Shown: positions 8,601-18,190 of the stretch, piece by piece | Layout: the number at the start of each line of letters is the position of its first letter | Numbering within the stretch: the stretch's first letter is position 1 | Assembly: GCF_008386635.1 (NCBI RefSeq) | Contig: NZ_VUOE01000002.1 | Span: 881,848 to 945,847 of the forward strand | Direction of reading: 5' to 3' | Length of the DNA stretch: 64,000 bases | Source: Maribacter flavus | GTDB lineage: Bacteria; Bacteroidota; Bacteroidia; Flavobacteriales; Flavobacteriaceae | Translations under genes and position numbers: made by a program | Notes under the pieces: generated by a model | The model's input: only the letters and a program-made list of their open reading frames with translations | Told to the model about the DNA's origin: nothing | Databases searched by the model: none

Positions 8601-10223
8601 TTATCTAGGTAAGCCTGTTACTTTAAAAAGGAAGGAACCTTCCAAGGTAGCACTGGATTCATCGATGGCCGTTGGATCCACAAACTTCAATCCGTCAGCC
8701 CGAACGGCAGTTTCTGGAGTCGTACTAAAATTCCATCCATGTACCTGAGCACCGCCCATAAATGTTGGCTCGGAAGCACCAATTACATCGGTCACATCGA
8801 TTAGACCAGTTATTTCCCACATGTCGGTAGTAGTTCCCAAACCGAATCCTGCCGCAACTGTCTGGTTACACTCCATGACCTCTACAAAGGCACCGGTATT
8901 CAAATCCAATTGCCATAATTTTGCAAATCCGGAAATATCGGAATTTAAAGAGGCATAACCGTTGGGGTCTTCTTGGATATAGGCATAGTTTTCGGTTACC
9001 AAAATATTATCCGGAGAATGCATTCCATCACCCTTTCCGCCTTCCAAATCACCATCCACCATAACGGTCAATTTGGCGTCACCGGTAGGATTATCTGGAT
9101 TGAGTTCCAATTTATATACCCTACCAAATCCGGTCCCTCTCAAGTTAAGGTCCGGGTTATCGCCCCGAATCCTTCCGGTGGCATTGAAATAAACTTCCCT
9201 ATTGGCCTGGGCAGAACCCTTTCTCCAGTCGATATCCTCAATTCGCTGAAAGCCTATCGCAGATGAATCGATGGCCTCTTGGTTCAATTCGGCCAAAGTT
9301 CTTTCCGTAACTTCCACCCATTCTACATCATACTCGATGTCTTCGGCCATTCCCATTTCAAACAATTGTCCTCCAGCCCCGGGAGCGGATTCCACAGGGT
9401 TTTTCCCTCTCAATACATATAATTTCCCACCATACAAATCTCCTCTGGAACCTACGTACATTCCAAAATGTGCTTGTGGATAGGTATTATTACTATCATC
9501 ATCTCCCATAAACACAACGGTTTGGGACGGATAGGCATCCTTACCGATTACCACGGCATTTTCCGTGGACCACTCGCCCATAGCAGGAAGTCTTTCGGCC
9601 TCTACCCTATTTTCAGCGGCTCTAAAAGGATTTACTTTGTAGACGCCTTTGGCGTTTCCTCCCCATTCACCGCCGGAAAGGTACAAGGGCCCAAATCCAT
9701 GTTCCTCAACGGTTACCGAAGAACCGGAACACATAGCGGTAAAGGCAGTGGCCGTTGAATTGACGATGTAATCCCCTTCCATGGGCTCTAAATTCGAGTT
9801 CATCCGGATTCGGGCAATGGAATAATCGGCCTCCAGATTGTTAATAAATGCGTACGTACCATCTCCATAGGGATACAAAGCGGCACCGTCCATATAGGAA
9901 CCGTAAACAAAGGTGGAATCCGATGCCAAGATATCAGCGGAAGAAAGAATCATTTTTAGATTGGCGGAACTTGCAAAAGAACCTTTCAATTCAAAAACAT
10001 CATCAGGCACTACAGAACTGGTCAAAGGTACCATTTCCGCAATGGTAAGGTCCTGGCCGTCCTCGCCATCCTGACCATCCACCCCATCCCTTCCGTCAAC
10101 ACCGTCGATGCCGTCACGACCGTCCATACCATCGATTCCGTCCTCTGGATTACAACTAACGGCCGCAATCCCAAGCAGGGAAAGTACACAGATTTTAAAC
10201 AATACATTTTTTGATTTTTTCAT
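8601..10223 (-). CDS. Lipoprotein with collagen-like Gly-X-Asp tether and PhoX-like domain
   Basis: 540 residues. The lipobox AAVSC puts the lipidated Cys at 24. Residues ~27-57 are about ten Gly-X-Asp triplets (GIDGMDGRDGIDG...), a collagen-like or flexible Ca-binding tether. The rest is beta-rich; the segment HSPDNILVTENYAYIQED near residue 400 and the flanking propeller-like strands resemble PhoX/DUF839 proteins (calcium-dependent alkaline phosphatase fold), though I cannot confirm the PhoX catalytic residues. Probably a cell-surface lipoprotein held away from the membrane by the tether. A TAGTTTTG box lies about 32 bases upstream. Confidence 0.75.
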   Translation of the reverse strand: MKKSKNVLFKICVLSLLGIAAVSCNPEDGIDGMDGRDGIDGVDGRDGVDGQDGEDGQDLTIAEMVPLTSSVVPDDVFELKGSFASSANLKMILSSADILASDSTFVYGSYMDGAALYPYGDGTYAFINNLEADYSIARIRMNSNLEPMEGDYIVNSTATAFTAMCSGSSVTVEEHGFGPLYLSGGEWGGNAKGVYKVNPFRAAENRVEAERLPAMGEWSTENAVVIGKDAYPSQTVVFMGDDDSNNTYPQAHFGMYVGSRGDLYGGKLYVLRGKNPVESAPGAGGQLFEMGMAEDIEYDVEWVEVTERTLAELNQEAIDSSAIGFQRIEDIDWRKGSAQANREVYFNATGRIRGDNPDLNLRGTGFGRVYKLELNPDNPTGDAKLTVMVDGDLEGGKGDGMHSPDNILVTENYAYIQEDPNGYASLNSDISGFAKLWQLDLNTGAFVEVMECNQTVAAGFGLGTTTDMWEITGLIDVTDVIGASEPTFMGGAQVHGWNFSTTPETAVRADGLKFVDPTAIDESSATLEGSFLFKVTGLPR

Positions 10224-10254
10224 TTTCGTTACAGTTTTCAGGTTATGAATAGTC

Positions 10255-10262
10255 CAAAACTA
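10255..10262 (-). promoter_or_regulatory. -7 promoter element for the PhoX-like lipoprotein gene
   Basis: Minus-strand TAGTTTTG matches TAnnTTTG 32 bases before the start codon. No clear TTG at the expected upstream distance, so only half the promoter is supported. Confidence 0.4.
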
Positions 10263-10397
10263 TAACGAGTACCTTGTTATAAGGTGTCCTTAAAATTAGG
10301 AATGTATTACGATTAGTTTTCCTTAATGTTAGGACTTTAATTTAATGTAAAATGACCGTTGCTAAATAGACCGGTTATAAATTAACGAGATAATGGC

Positions 10398-11534
10398 TTA
10401 ACCAACAATGCCCATGTTGCCCAAATCCAGCATTTGTTTTTTTCCGCCTTCAGCAATAGACCTGTAGATAGCCTCCACAATAATCATGTCCCTCTTCCCC
10501 ATTTCCCCAGGGGCCACATTTGGTGTTCCCATGAGTATGTGTTTGGCGAAATCGTCCATTTGAAGGGCCTGCTGCCTTTGGTGGGGAAAACTGATGACGT
10601 TTTCGTTGGATGTTCTACCGCTGATAGGCCCATAGCTATGGGCAGGATCCAATTCAAACCAACCATTGCTGCAATGTGATTTTAGCCAATTTCCATTGGC
10701 ATTGTGCGATGTCATCATATGGGCGACAGCGTCATTGGGAAATTCGAATTGGGCGGTGATGGTCTCATCCGTATCCTTAAAATAATCGGGTCTGGTACTA
10801 AATTCCTGTGCCGAAACCGAAGAAGGGTTTGCCCCACATCCGTAAATACTGGTCTGAATGGAATATACCCCCATGTTCATCAAGGCCCCTCCACCCGATA
10901 GATTCTTGTTCAATCGCCATTGGTCCGGATTGCCCCGGGAAATATATCCAGCATGGGAGGAAACAAAATGAACATCGCCAAACGTTTTTTCGGCCACATA
11001 CTTTTTCACCTCCTTGGTATACGGGTCGGACTGCATTCGATAGCCAACTGAAAGTTTCACACCGGCCTTTTTACAGGCATCAATGATGGCATCACATTCG
11101 GCCACACTAATGGCCATGGGTTTTTCTCAGATAACATGTTTCCCTGCCTTTGCTGCACGAATGCTAAAATCTGCATGCATGCTGTTTGGTAGCACCACAT
11201 ATACGATATCAATATCCTCGTTGTTGGCAATCGTATCAAAATTGTCATAATTATAGGTGTTCTCCTTTGGTATCCCGTACTTATCTTGCCAAACTTGTTC
11301 CTTTTCCTTGGTCCCGGTAACGATGCCCGCCAGATAACAGTGCTCCGTATCTTGCAACGACGGAGCCAATTGATACGTACTGTAGCTGCCGAGGCCCACT
11401 AGGGCCACGCCCAATTTTTTATTTTCATTTTTTGCGCTTTGGCCACAGGCCAGACTGGTACTGCCCAATAATGCCGTGGCCGTTATTCCTTTTCCAAGGG
11501 TCCATCCAAAGTCGCGACGAGTGAATGTTTTCAT
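10398..11534 (-). pseudogene. Gfo/Idh/MocA oxidoreductase interrupted by in-frame TGA
   Basis: One continuous frame of about 378 codons with a single TGA at codon 136 (11128-11130 on plus). The upstream part has a twin-arginine signal (TRRDFGWTLGKG) and the NAD(P)-binding start VALVGLGSYSTYQLAP. The stop falls exactly in the family motif HVICEKP, replacing the usual Cys: AGKHVI-TGA-EKPMA. The downstream part carries the substrate domain (SVGYRMQSDPYTKE, GGGALMNMGVYSIQ). A Cys codon (TGC/TGT) became TGA by one base; no frameshift. Translation would give a useless 135-residue fragment unless read through, or restarted at the ATG at 11117. Could be true decay, sequencing error or recoding. Intact relatives are exported glucose-fructose-oxidoreductase-like enzymes. 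Confidence 0.85.
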
Positions 11535-11758
11535 GCGTTTAAAATTTGGTCAATAGTTCGATTCTTAAAAATTTCCTTTTACATAGGTCTTTAACTTATT
11601 GTAACAAAGCCCTCGATGATGGTTTCATTTCCTTCCTTTAATGATTAATCAATTTGATACACTTTTAAATATACTAAGAATAAAGTTGAATTTTGGATCG
11701 TGTAGAAAGAGATATATACATATAATGGTTATTTTTAGAAGACTAATTCAAAGAACCT

Positions 11759-13249
11759 ATGAAACGATTATTTTTACCCACCATCCTAATTTTATTATTT
11801 CACTTTCAATCCAAGGCCCAAGGAAGGGAACTTCCAGTGGATACAGTAGTTACCACCCAACATAGCGTTGTCATAAACGGGACTTCCATTGATTATACCG
11901 CAAAAACGGGAACTCAGCCCGTTTGGGACGAAAATGGCGATCCCATTGCCTCCTTGCATTATACCTATTATACCCGTAACAATGTCAAGGACCGTGCGGC
12001 CAGACCTTTATTGATTTCATTTAACGGCGGGCCTGGTTCCGGTTCCGTATGGATGCATTTGGCCTATACAGGCCCCCGAATATTGAACATTGATGACGAG
12101 GGATATCCCGTGCAACCTTATGGGGTTAAGGAAAACCCATATTCCGTTTTGGATGTAACCGATGTGGTCTACGTAAATCCCGCGAACACTGGGTATTCCA
12201 GAACGATTCCGGAAACAGGCGATAAGGTGGACCGTAAAAAGTTCTTTGGCATCAATGCCGATATCAAATACCTCGCAGAATGGCTCAACACCTTTGTTAC
12301 GCGAAACAACAGATGGCGTTCCCCAAAGTACCTTATTGGGGAAAGTTATGGTGGTCCCCGTGTAATGGGGCTTTCCCTGGAATTGCAAAACGCACAATGG
12401 ATGTATTTGAACGGGGTAATCCTGGTCTCGCCCGCCGATTATAAAATCATCAGAAATTCCGGACCCGTTGCCGAAGCGATGAACCTGCCTTACTATACGG
12501 CAGCTGCATGGCATCATAAGGCATTACCCCCGACATTGCAAAACAAGGATTTACTTGAAATTTTACCCGAATCAGAAGAATATACCATCAACACCTTGAT
12601 TCCCGCGTTGGCGAAAGGTGGGTTTATACCGAATGCGGAAAGGTCTGCGGTTGCCGAAAAAATGGCCTATTACTCCGGATTGGAAGCGAAAGATATTTTG
12701 GACCAGAATCTGTCCGTTCCTACTTCATTCTTTTGGAAAAATCTGTTGAAGGAAAAGGGAGGATATACCGTTGGGCGATTGGATTCCAGGTATTTGGGAA
12801 TGGACAAACAGTTGATGGGCATGCGACCCGATTATAATTCTGAACTTACCTCTTGGCTCCACAGCTTTACCCCCGCCATAAATTACTATCTGCAGGAGGA
12901 ATTAAAATTTAAGACCGACATCAAATACAATATGTTCGGTCCGGTGCATCCATGGGACAACTCAGATGAGAATACCCGTGAGAACCTAAGACAGGCCATG
13001 GCGCAAAATCCGTATTTGAATGTCATGGTACAATCCGGATATTACGATGGCGCCACTACGTATTTCAATGCAAAATATCTGATGTGGCAAGTGGACCCCA
13101 GTGGTAGAATGAAAGACCGATTCAGTTTTAAGGGGTATCGTTCCGGTCATATGATGTACCTTCGTAAGGAGGATTTGCAAAAGGCCAATGATGACATTCG
13201 TGAATTCATCAAAAACACGCAAGCAAACGGCAAAAGTGCAAAATACTAG
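11759..13249 (+). CDS. Exported serine carboxypeptidase (S10 family)
   Basis: 496 residues with a signal peptide (MKRLFLPTILILLFHFQSKA). Substrate-binding FNGGPGSGS is at about residue 88 and the nucleophile Ser196 is in GESYGGP; Asp430 (GYYDGATTY) and His464 (RSGHMMY) complete the S10 triad order Ser-Asp-His. S10 enzymes remove C-terminal residues from peptides at acid pH and act outside the cytoplasm, here periplasmic or secreted. The gene is preceded by 220 bases without genes and its stop overlaps the next, convergent gene by 4 bases (CTAG). Confidence 0.92.
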   Translation: MKRLFLPTILILLFHFQSKAQGRELPVDTVVTTQHSVVINGTSIDYTAKTGTQPVWDENGDPIASLHYTYYTRNNVKDRAARPLLISFNGGPGSGSVWMHLAYTGPRILNIDDEGYPVQPYGVKENPYSVLDVTDVVYVNPANTGYSRTIPETGDKVDRKKFFGINADIKYLAEWLNTFVTRNNRWRSPKYLIGESYGGPRVMGLSLELQNAQWMYLNGVILVSPADYKIIRNSGPVAEAMNLPYYTAAAWHHKALPPTLQNKDLLEILPESEEYTINTLIPALAKGGFIPNAERSAVAEKMAYYSGLEAKDILDQNLSVPTSFFWKNLLKEKGGYTVGRLDSRYLGMDKQLMGMRPDYNSELTSWLHSFTPAINYYLQEELKFKTDIKYNMFGPVHPWDNSDENTRENLRQAMAQNPYLNVMVQSGYYDGATTYFNAKYLMWQVDPSGRMKDRFSFKGYRSGHMMYLRKEDLQKANDDIREFIKNTQANGKSAKY

Positions 13250-13704
13250 TATTCGCCGCTGAGAACACTTGGCGAAATTGCCAAAACGGAAAGCGAGGTA
13301 GCTGGGGAAATAGAATCCATTGGAAAATGATCATGTTCAATTTTAAATCCAATGGCCTCTCTATAAAGTTGCGCTCGCTTTCTTTTTTTCTTTTGTTTGA
13401 AAACATCGATGGTGACACCTACACTAACACCACCAAGGACGGTCGCCAATAAATCGGAATTGTCCCAACCACCATATTGGTTTTGATCAATGCCCTCTTT
13501 TGCCAAGCCTATGAGTAAGCTTCCGCCTATAGATCCGGCAAAAGTCCAAGCCCTATTGCCATCTGATATTTGATTGGCAACCCCTGCCCCTACCATTCCA
13601 AAAAGATTGCCGCCCACAAAGTGAAGTACCTTATCCTCTCCAATTTGGGAATAACCTTTTAATACAAAAAAGAGGACACAGAAAAAAAGTATAAATGTTC
13701 TCAT
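13246..13704 (-). CDS. YfiM/DUF2279-like exported protein
   Basis: 152 residues from ATG at 13704, chosen because it begins a clean signal peptide (MRTFILFFCVLFFVLKGYSQ) and a TATATTTG box (plus 13711-13718) lies just upstream; a longer frame back to 13794 adds 30 residues before the signal and is unlikely. Conserved-looking features: DKVLHFVGG after the signal, glycine-rich helices, GLAKEGIDQ and DLLATVLGG. These resemble the YfiM/DUF2279 pattern (DK..H, KE..D, D..A...G). Function unknown; probably an outer- or inner-membrane-associated protein with a basic tail. Confidence 0.75.
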   Translation of the reverse strand: MRTFILFFCVLFFVLKGYSQIGEDKVLHFVGGNLFGMVGAGVANQISDGNRAWTFAGSIGGSLLIGLAKEGIDQNQYGGWDNSDLLATVLGGVSVGVTIDVFKQKKKRKRAQLYREAIGFKIEHDHFPMDSISPATSLSVLAISPSVLSGEY

Positions 13705-13886
13705 ACCCCGCAAATATATAGAAAGCATTGGTTTGTTACGGTTTTTTATCCGATAATCAAAAAGTACATACTTCCCCAGGGCTTCACAAATCACCTTTGA
13801 CCTTACTAGTGTACCAAAAGCTATCCCGAATCACTTTACATTAAAACTTTAGTTTAAAATAGTATCTTAGGGCTTTATTCAACGTC

Positions 13887-14354
13887 TTGGAGATCAAAAG
13901 CTATTTAAGGACAAATAAAATAATTCACCTGGCCTTGGTGGCCGGTGTTTCGGTTTTTCTACTTCTATCCTATTTAGGCTCAGGGGAATTTAATGCCCAA
14001 ATGGATGAATCAAATCCATTTTTATACCTCGTTCCCATTGTGGCCGTCGCAGGTTATTTTGGGAGTCAGTTTATTTTTAGAAATCAGATTTCTGCCATAG
14101 ATAAAACGATGCCTTTGGAGGAAAAATTAAAAAGATATCAGTCCGCATGGATCGTTAAATATGCCTTATTGGAAGGCCCCGCTTTTTTGGCCATAGTCGC
14201 GTATAATACATCCGGTAATGCCTTGCCTTTGGTCGTAGCCGTTTGTTTGGTCCTGTACTTGGCCGTTCAACGGCCAAACCTTCAAAAGCTCTTGGATACG
14301 CTTCCTTTGACATCGGACGAAAAAAGAAAACTTCAACACAATCACAATCAATAA
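13887..14354 (+). CDS. Membrane protein, unknown function
   Basis: 155 residues if started at TTG 13887 (MEIKSYLRTNKIIHLALVAG). Four hydrophobic helices (about 13-30, 44-62, 94-110 and 112-130) with a charged loop IDKTMPLEEKLKRYQSAW between the second and third and a basic tail. No motif I can assign. Followed after 7 bases by the SGNH hydrolase, so probably co-transcribed with it. Confidence 0.7.
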   Translation: MEIKSYLRTNKIIHLALVAGVSVFLLLSYLGSGEFNAQMDESNPFLYLVPIVAVAGYFGSQFIFRNQISAIDKTMPLEEKLKRYQSAWIVKYALLEGPAFLAIVAYNTSGNALPLVVAVCLVLYLAVQRPNLQKLLDTLPLTSDEKRKLQHNHNQ

Positions 14355-14361
14355 CTTACAA

Positions 14362-15051
14362 ATGAAAAATTTCAAGTTTTTGCTTATGGGAATCCTTGCC
14401 ACTTTTTTATCCCAGCACACGGTTTTAGCTCAGGATTGGGCCAACTTAAAAATGTTCCAAGAGGCCAATGGATCTTTGGAAGCCCCCAAAGAAAATGAAG
14501 ATAGGGTCGTTTTCATGGGCAATTCCATCACCATTGGTTGGCTGAATTCCAGACCGGAATTCTTTGAGGGAAAACCGTATGTAAACAGGGGCATTAGTGG
14601 ACAGACGACGCCCCAGATGCTGATTCGCTTTCGGCAGGATGTGGTGGACCTTCATCCAAAGGTGGTGATCATCCTTGCCGGAACCAATGATATTGCCGGG
14701 AACACGGGACCGTCCACATTGGGAATGATCATGGACAACATCAAGGGCATGGCCGAAATTGCACACGCCAATGATATTAAAGTGGTATTGTCATCTACCT
14801 TGCCGGCGTATGATTATCCTTGGAAACCAGGGTTGGAACCCGCCGGAAAAATTGTGGAACTTAACAAAATGATAAAGGCCTATGCCGAAGAAAAAGGGCA
14901 TGTCTATCTTGATTATTTCTCTCAAATGGCGGATGAAAGGAACGGATTGCCAAAAAAATATGCAGATGATGAAGTCCATCCCACCGTTGAAGGATATAAG
15001 GTCATGGAGCCTTTAGTGGAGGAAGCCATTCAGAAAGCCTTGAAAAAATAG
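14362..15051 (+). CDS. SGNH/GDSL-family hydrolase, exported
   Basis: 229 residues with signal peptide ending HTVLAQ. SGNH blocks: FMGNSITIGW (block I; nucleophile Ser in GNSIT), NRGISGQTTPQM (Gly), LAGTNDIAG (Asn) and DEVHPTVEGY (Asp and His, block V). Members are esterases or acyl/acetyl-hydrolases acting on lipids or on acetylated glycans such as rhamnogalacturonan and xylan. The single-domain size and export suggest a periplasmic sugar or lipid esterase. Lies 3 bases before the FAD oxidoreductase, so both are likely one operon. Confidence 0.9.
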   Translation: MKNFKFLLMGILATFLSQHTVLAQDWANLKMFQEANGSLEAPKENEDRVVFMGNSITIGWLNSRPEFFEGKPYVNRGISGQTTPQMLIRFRQDVVDLHPKVVIILAGTNDIAGNTGPSTLGMIMDNIKGMAEIAHANDIKVVLSSTLPAYDYPWKPGLEPAGKIVELNKMIKAYAEEKGHVYLDYFSQMADERNGLPKKYADDEVHPTVEGYKVMEPLVEEAIQKALKK

Positions 15052-15054
15052 CCC

Positions 15055-16761
15055 TTGAAAAAAAAGGATTTACAAGAGGATATATCGACCCAAAACTGGG
15101 ACAGCATCATCATAGGTTCTGGTGCTGGGGGGCTGACCACCGCTTTATGCCTTGCCAGGGCCGGACAGAAAGTCCTATTGTTGGAACAACACGACGTACC
15201 CGGAGGATGGTGCCATAGCTTTTATCTGGAGGGACACCGATTTACTCCGGGTGTACATTACATTGGGTTGGTAGGTGAAGGTGAATCTACCAGTAATTTG
15301 TACAAAGGTTTGGGCATTGCCAATGATTTGGTGTTTTTTAGGATGAATCCCGATGCTTATGAACATGTGCATATTGGAAACCACCGATTTGATTTTCCCG
15401 ATAATCCCGAAGAACTTGAAAACCGATTGATTGACAGATTTCCGAAGGAAAAAAAAGGAATCAAAAAATACCTAAAGCTAATCCGACTGGTAAGCGAGGA
15501 ACTCTACTCGTTACCTTACATAAAGGGTTTTTGGAAAAAATTGACCATTCCGTACAGAACCCGGCATTTTGGCAAATACGGTTTGTTCAGTCTCAAAAGG
15601 GTCATAAATTGGCATATCAAAGACCCACTTTTAAAAAATGTCCTAAATATTCAATGTGGCGACCACGGGGTTCAGCCAAAGAAAGCTGCGTTTATTCTTC
15701 ATGCAGCTTTGATGTACCACTATTTTAATGGAGGATACTATCCCATGGGTGGCGGAGGTGCCTTGGTAAAATCAATGACCAACAAATTCAAGGAATATGG
15801 AGGTGTCCTTAAAACTTCCACCTCCGTTAAAAAAATACTGATCGAAGGCGAAACGAACAAGAAAGCTACCGGAGTGGAACTTGCCGATGGAAGGCAAATT
15901 TTCGGGAAGCATATTGTTTCCAATGCGGATGTCGGCATCACGTACAACCAACTCATCGGGAAGCAGCACCTAAGCCCAAAGCTTCGAAAAAAACTGGAAA
16001 AAACGGTCTATTCATGCACTTCGCTCATGTTGTTTCTATCGGTGGATATGGATGTGCGAAAGGCCGGTTTGGACTCCGGAAATATTTGGGTTTTACCGGA
16101 TAGGGATATGGATGATTACTATGACGGCATAATGAAATCGGACCTTCAAAAGGTCGAATTTTTCGAGGCGCTTTTCGTGAGTTGTACCACCTTGAAAGAC
16201 CCTACAAGTTTTGATGGAAAGCACCATTGCCTGGAAGTAATCACCTTTATAGACTACAGGACATTTGAGCCTTTTGCGGAGGAAAGCGCCGAACGGTCGG
16301 AAAAATATCTACGGTTTAAGGAGGAACTCACCAAAAAAATGATTTTAGGTTTGGAAAAAGTGGTCCCGAATATCAGCAAGCACATCGTGCACCAAGAATT
16401 GGGCACCCCAATTACCAACCAATATTACATCAATACAACAAGAGGAAATGTCTACGGAACGGAAAAAAGCTTAAAGCATATTGGACCTTTTGCATACAAA
16501 TCCAAAAGTGAGATAGAAAACCTATATCTATGCGGTGCCAGTATTTTATCGCACGGTGTGGCCGGGGCAAGCCATTCTGGGGTAAATACGGCAGCGGTTA
16601 TTCTAGGATGCCATGCCGATGAACTAAAAGAACCCCAGGAAGGGCAGGAATTGCTCATTTTGGAGGCCGAAGACACTTCCAATAACTACCCGGAGGAGAT
16701 ACAAAAGAAAATCAGGCTACGACAAAAAAGGACGAAGGAAAAATCAAAAAGCTTCACCTAA
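15055..16761 (+). CDS. FAD-dependent oxidoreductase, CrtISO/retinol-saturase-like
   Basis: 568 residues starting at TTG 15055, one codon after the upstream stop; the first residues KKKDLQED suit this start. N-terminal FAD-binding Rossmann motif IIIGSGAGGLTTALCLARAG near 20, then the E-rich strand end LLLEQHD. GGYYPMGGGGALVKSM near 230 and LCGASILSHGVAGASHSG near 500 are typical of carotenoid isomerase, phytoene desaturase and all-trans-retinol saturase relatives. It probably reduces, desaturates or isomerises a polyene or related lipid; the substrate cannot be read from sequence. A lysine/arginine-rich tail ends the protein. The stop overlaps the convergent PhyH gene by 4 bases. Confidence 0.85.
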   Translation: MKKKDLQEDISTQNWDSIIIGSGAGGLTTALCLARAGQKVLLLEQHDVPGGWCHSFYLEGHRFTPGVHYIGLVGEGESTSNLYKGLGIANDLVFFRMNPDAYEHVHIGNHRFDFPDNPEELENRLIDRFPKEKKGIKKYLKLIRLVSEELYSLPYIKGFWKKLTIPYRTRHFGKYGLFSLKRVINWHIKDPLLKNVLNIQCGDHGVQPKKAAFILHAALMYHYFNGGYYPMGGGGALVKSMTNKFKEYGGVLKTSTSVKKILIEGETNKKATGVELADGRQIFGKHIVSNADVGITYNQLIGKQHLSPKLRKKLEKTVYSCTSLMLFLSVDMDVRKAGLDSGNIWVLPDRDMDDYYDGIMKSDLQKVEFFEALFVSCTTLKDPTSFDGKHHCLEVITFIDYRTFEPFAEESAERSEKYLRFKEELTKKMILGLEKVVPNISKHIVHQELGTPITNQYYINTTRGNVYGTEKSLKHIGPFAYKSKSEIENLYLCGASILSHGVAGASHSGVNTAAVILGCHADELKEPQEGQELLILEAEDTSNNYPEEIQKKIRLRQKRTKEKSKSFT

Positions 16762-17630
16762 CCAAAAAGCAGCGGAAAAAACTTACCCTCCATTTTCTGC
16801 CCCTTTGAAATAGGCGGGACACCCTTTAAGAGTTCATCATTGGTATTGCTTACCGTGCCATCTGCAAAAACGTTGAGGACAAAGGCCCTTCGAGGCCTAT
16901 TCGATTTGTTTTCATAGGAACCATGAACCATTAAGGGATGGTGAAAAGTGGCATAGCCCTTCTTCATGGGAATGGGAACAGGGTTAAATTCCCTGCGCTG
17001 ATCTTCGGTCAAATAGTCCAAAAGCCCCTCCATGTTTCCGGCAAGTTCAGGGGCATCCAGCAATCCCCAATTGTGGCTTTTTGGCACATAATACAAGCAC
17101 CCGTTTTCTTCGGTGGCATCGTCCAGACCTGTCCAACAGGTTAAATGTTGCATGGCCACGGTGCGTGTCCAATACGAATAGTCTTGGTGCCAGGCCACTA
17201 CCCCACCGTGCTTTGCAGGTTTGTAAAAAAGCTGGTCGTGCCAAAAACGAACTGCCCTATTACCCAACAATTGATATGCCGCCATTACAAACGCCGGATT
17301 CCATAGAACATCATGAAAGCCTTCCGTAATCCTCCAATGCCCAAGGGAATGAAACAATACGGAATCCTGGTCCTTGGATTCGTTACTGTGAAATTCGTAA
17401 AAAAGCGAGTGTGCAGGATGTTTGGGATCCATAAGCTCGTCTAATTCCTTTTGCAAGTGTAAAATTTGCCCTTCGTCCAACAGTTTGATGCCGGATACAT
17501 ATCCATATTCCTCGTAATGGGTCAATTGGGCTTCGGATAGTTTATAAGCCTCCCATTCATCCGCTGTTTTGGGGAATTTAAAAAGTTCTGAGATGAGCGA
17601 ATGTCGCTCTGCCAAATCCTTAATTTGCAT
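16758..17630 (-). CDS. Phytanoyl-CoA dioxygenase (PhyH) family protein
   Basis: 290 residues. Fe(II)/2-oxoglutarate dioxygenase: the iron triad is seen as WHQDYSYW (His and Asp, near 152-154) and the distal His in HHPLMVHGSYENKS, with Arg further on (NRPRRAFVLN) for 2-oxoglutarate. HDQLFYKPAK before the HxD motif is a PhyH signature. Members hydroxylate small molecules such as lipids, ectoine or halogenation targets; substrate unknown. It stands alone on the minus strand. Confidence 0.88.
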   Translation of the reverse strand: MQIKDLAERHSLISELFKFPKTADEWEAYKLSEAQLTHYEEYGYVSGIKLLDEGQILHLQKELDELMDPKHPAHSLFYEFHSNESKDQDSVLFHSLGHWRITEGFHDVLWNPAFVMAAYQLLGNRAVRFWHDQLFYKPAKHGGVVAWHQDYSYWTRTVAMQHLTCWTGLDDATEENGCLYYVPKSHNWGLLDAPELAGNMEGLLDYLTEDQRREFNPVPIPMKKGYATFHHPLMVHGSYENKSNRPRRAFVLNVFADGTVSNTNDELLKGVPPISKGQKMEGKFFPLLFG

Positions 17631-17705
17631 CGGTCAAAAATAAAAAAGGTTACCCTTAAAGATACTGAATTCTATTTTCTATATTGACTTATAAATCCAA
17701 CTATT

Positions 17706-18137
17706 ATGAAGTACTTTTTACTTGCCATCACTCTAGGTATTTTCGTTTCCTGCACTGAAACTAGCAACGATGCGGAGGACATCGACCAAATCAAAAAAAT
17801 CTTACATGACCAACAAACTAGCTGGTCCAACGGTGATATTGAGGGTTTTATGGCCGGATACTGGGAGAGCGACTCCCTTAAGTTTTACAGTGGTGCCAAA
17901 CTTTCCAAGGGCTGGGAGACAACCTTGGAGAATTATAACCTGCGCTATCCTTCAAAAGCACATACGGGCAAACTCCAATTCAAAATTGCGGATATTTCCA
18001 AAATAAACAAAGATGCCTATTGGGTGATGGGAGAATATCATTTGACCCGGGAAGTTGGGGATGCCAAAGGGACCTTTCTCATTATTTTCAAAAGAATTAA
18101 TGGGGATTGGAAGATAGTGGCCGATTCATCTTGCTGA
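17706..18137 (+). CDS. Lipoprotein with NTF2/SnoaL-like (DUF4440-type) domain
   Basis: 143 residues. Signal with lipobox IFVSC (Cys16). The mature part begins DIDQIKKILHDQQTSWSNGDIEGFM, the first helix of NTF2-like fold proteins of the DUF4440 group, and ends FKRINGDWKIVADSSC, the typical final strands. Such domains bind small molecules or act as hydrolase-like or isomerase-like folds; no catalytic residues recognised. Single-gene unit. Confidence 0.8.
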   Translation: MKYFLLAITLGIFVSCTETSNDAEDIDQIKKILHDQQTSWSNGDIEGFMAGYWESDSLKFYSGAKLSKGWETTLENYNLRYPSKAHTGKLQFKIADISKINKDAYWVMGEYHLTREVGDAKGTFLIIFKRINGDWKIVADSSC

Positions 18138-18190
18138 TCATATTCCATATCCCACTTTTCCTTATTTTTGACAAATTTCACAAAATACCT

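Noticed and set aside
11080-11130. SECIS element after the TGA
   Set aside because: A hairpin exists but its loop does not begin with G and it lies at protein-coding, conserved codons; Sec machinery is not expected in this lineage.
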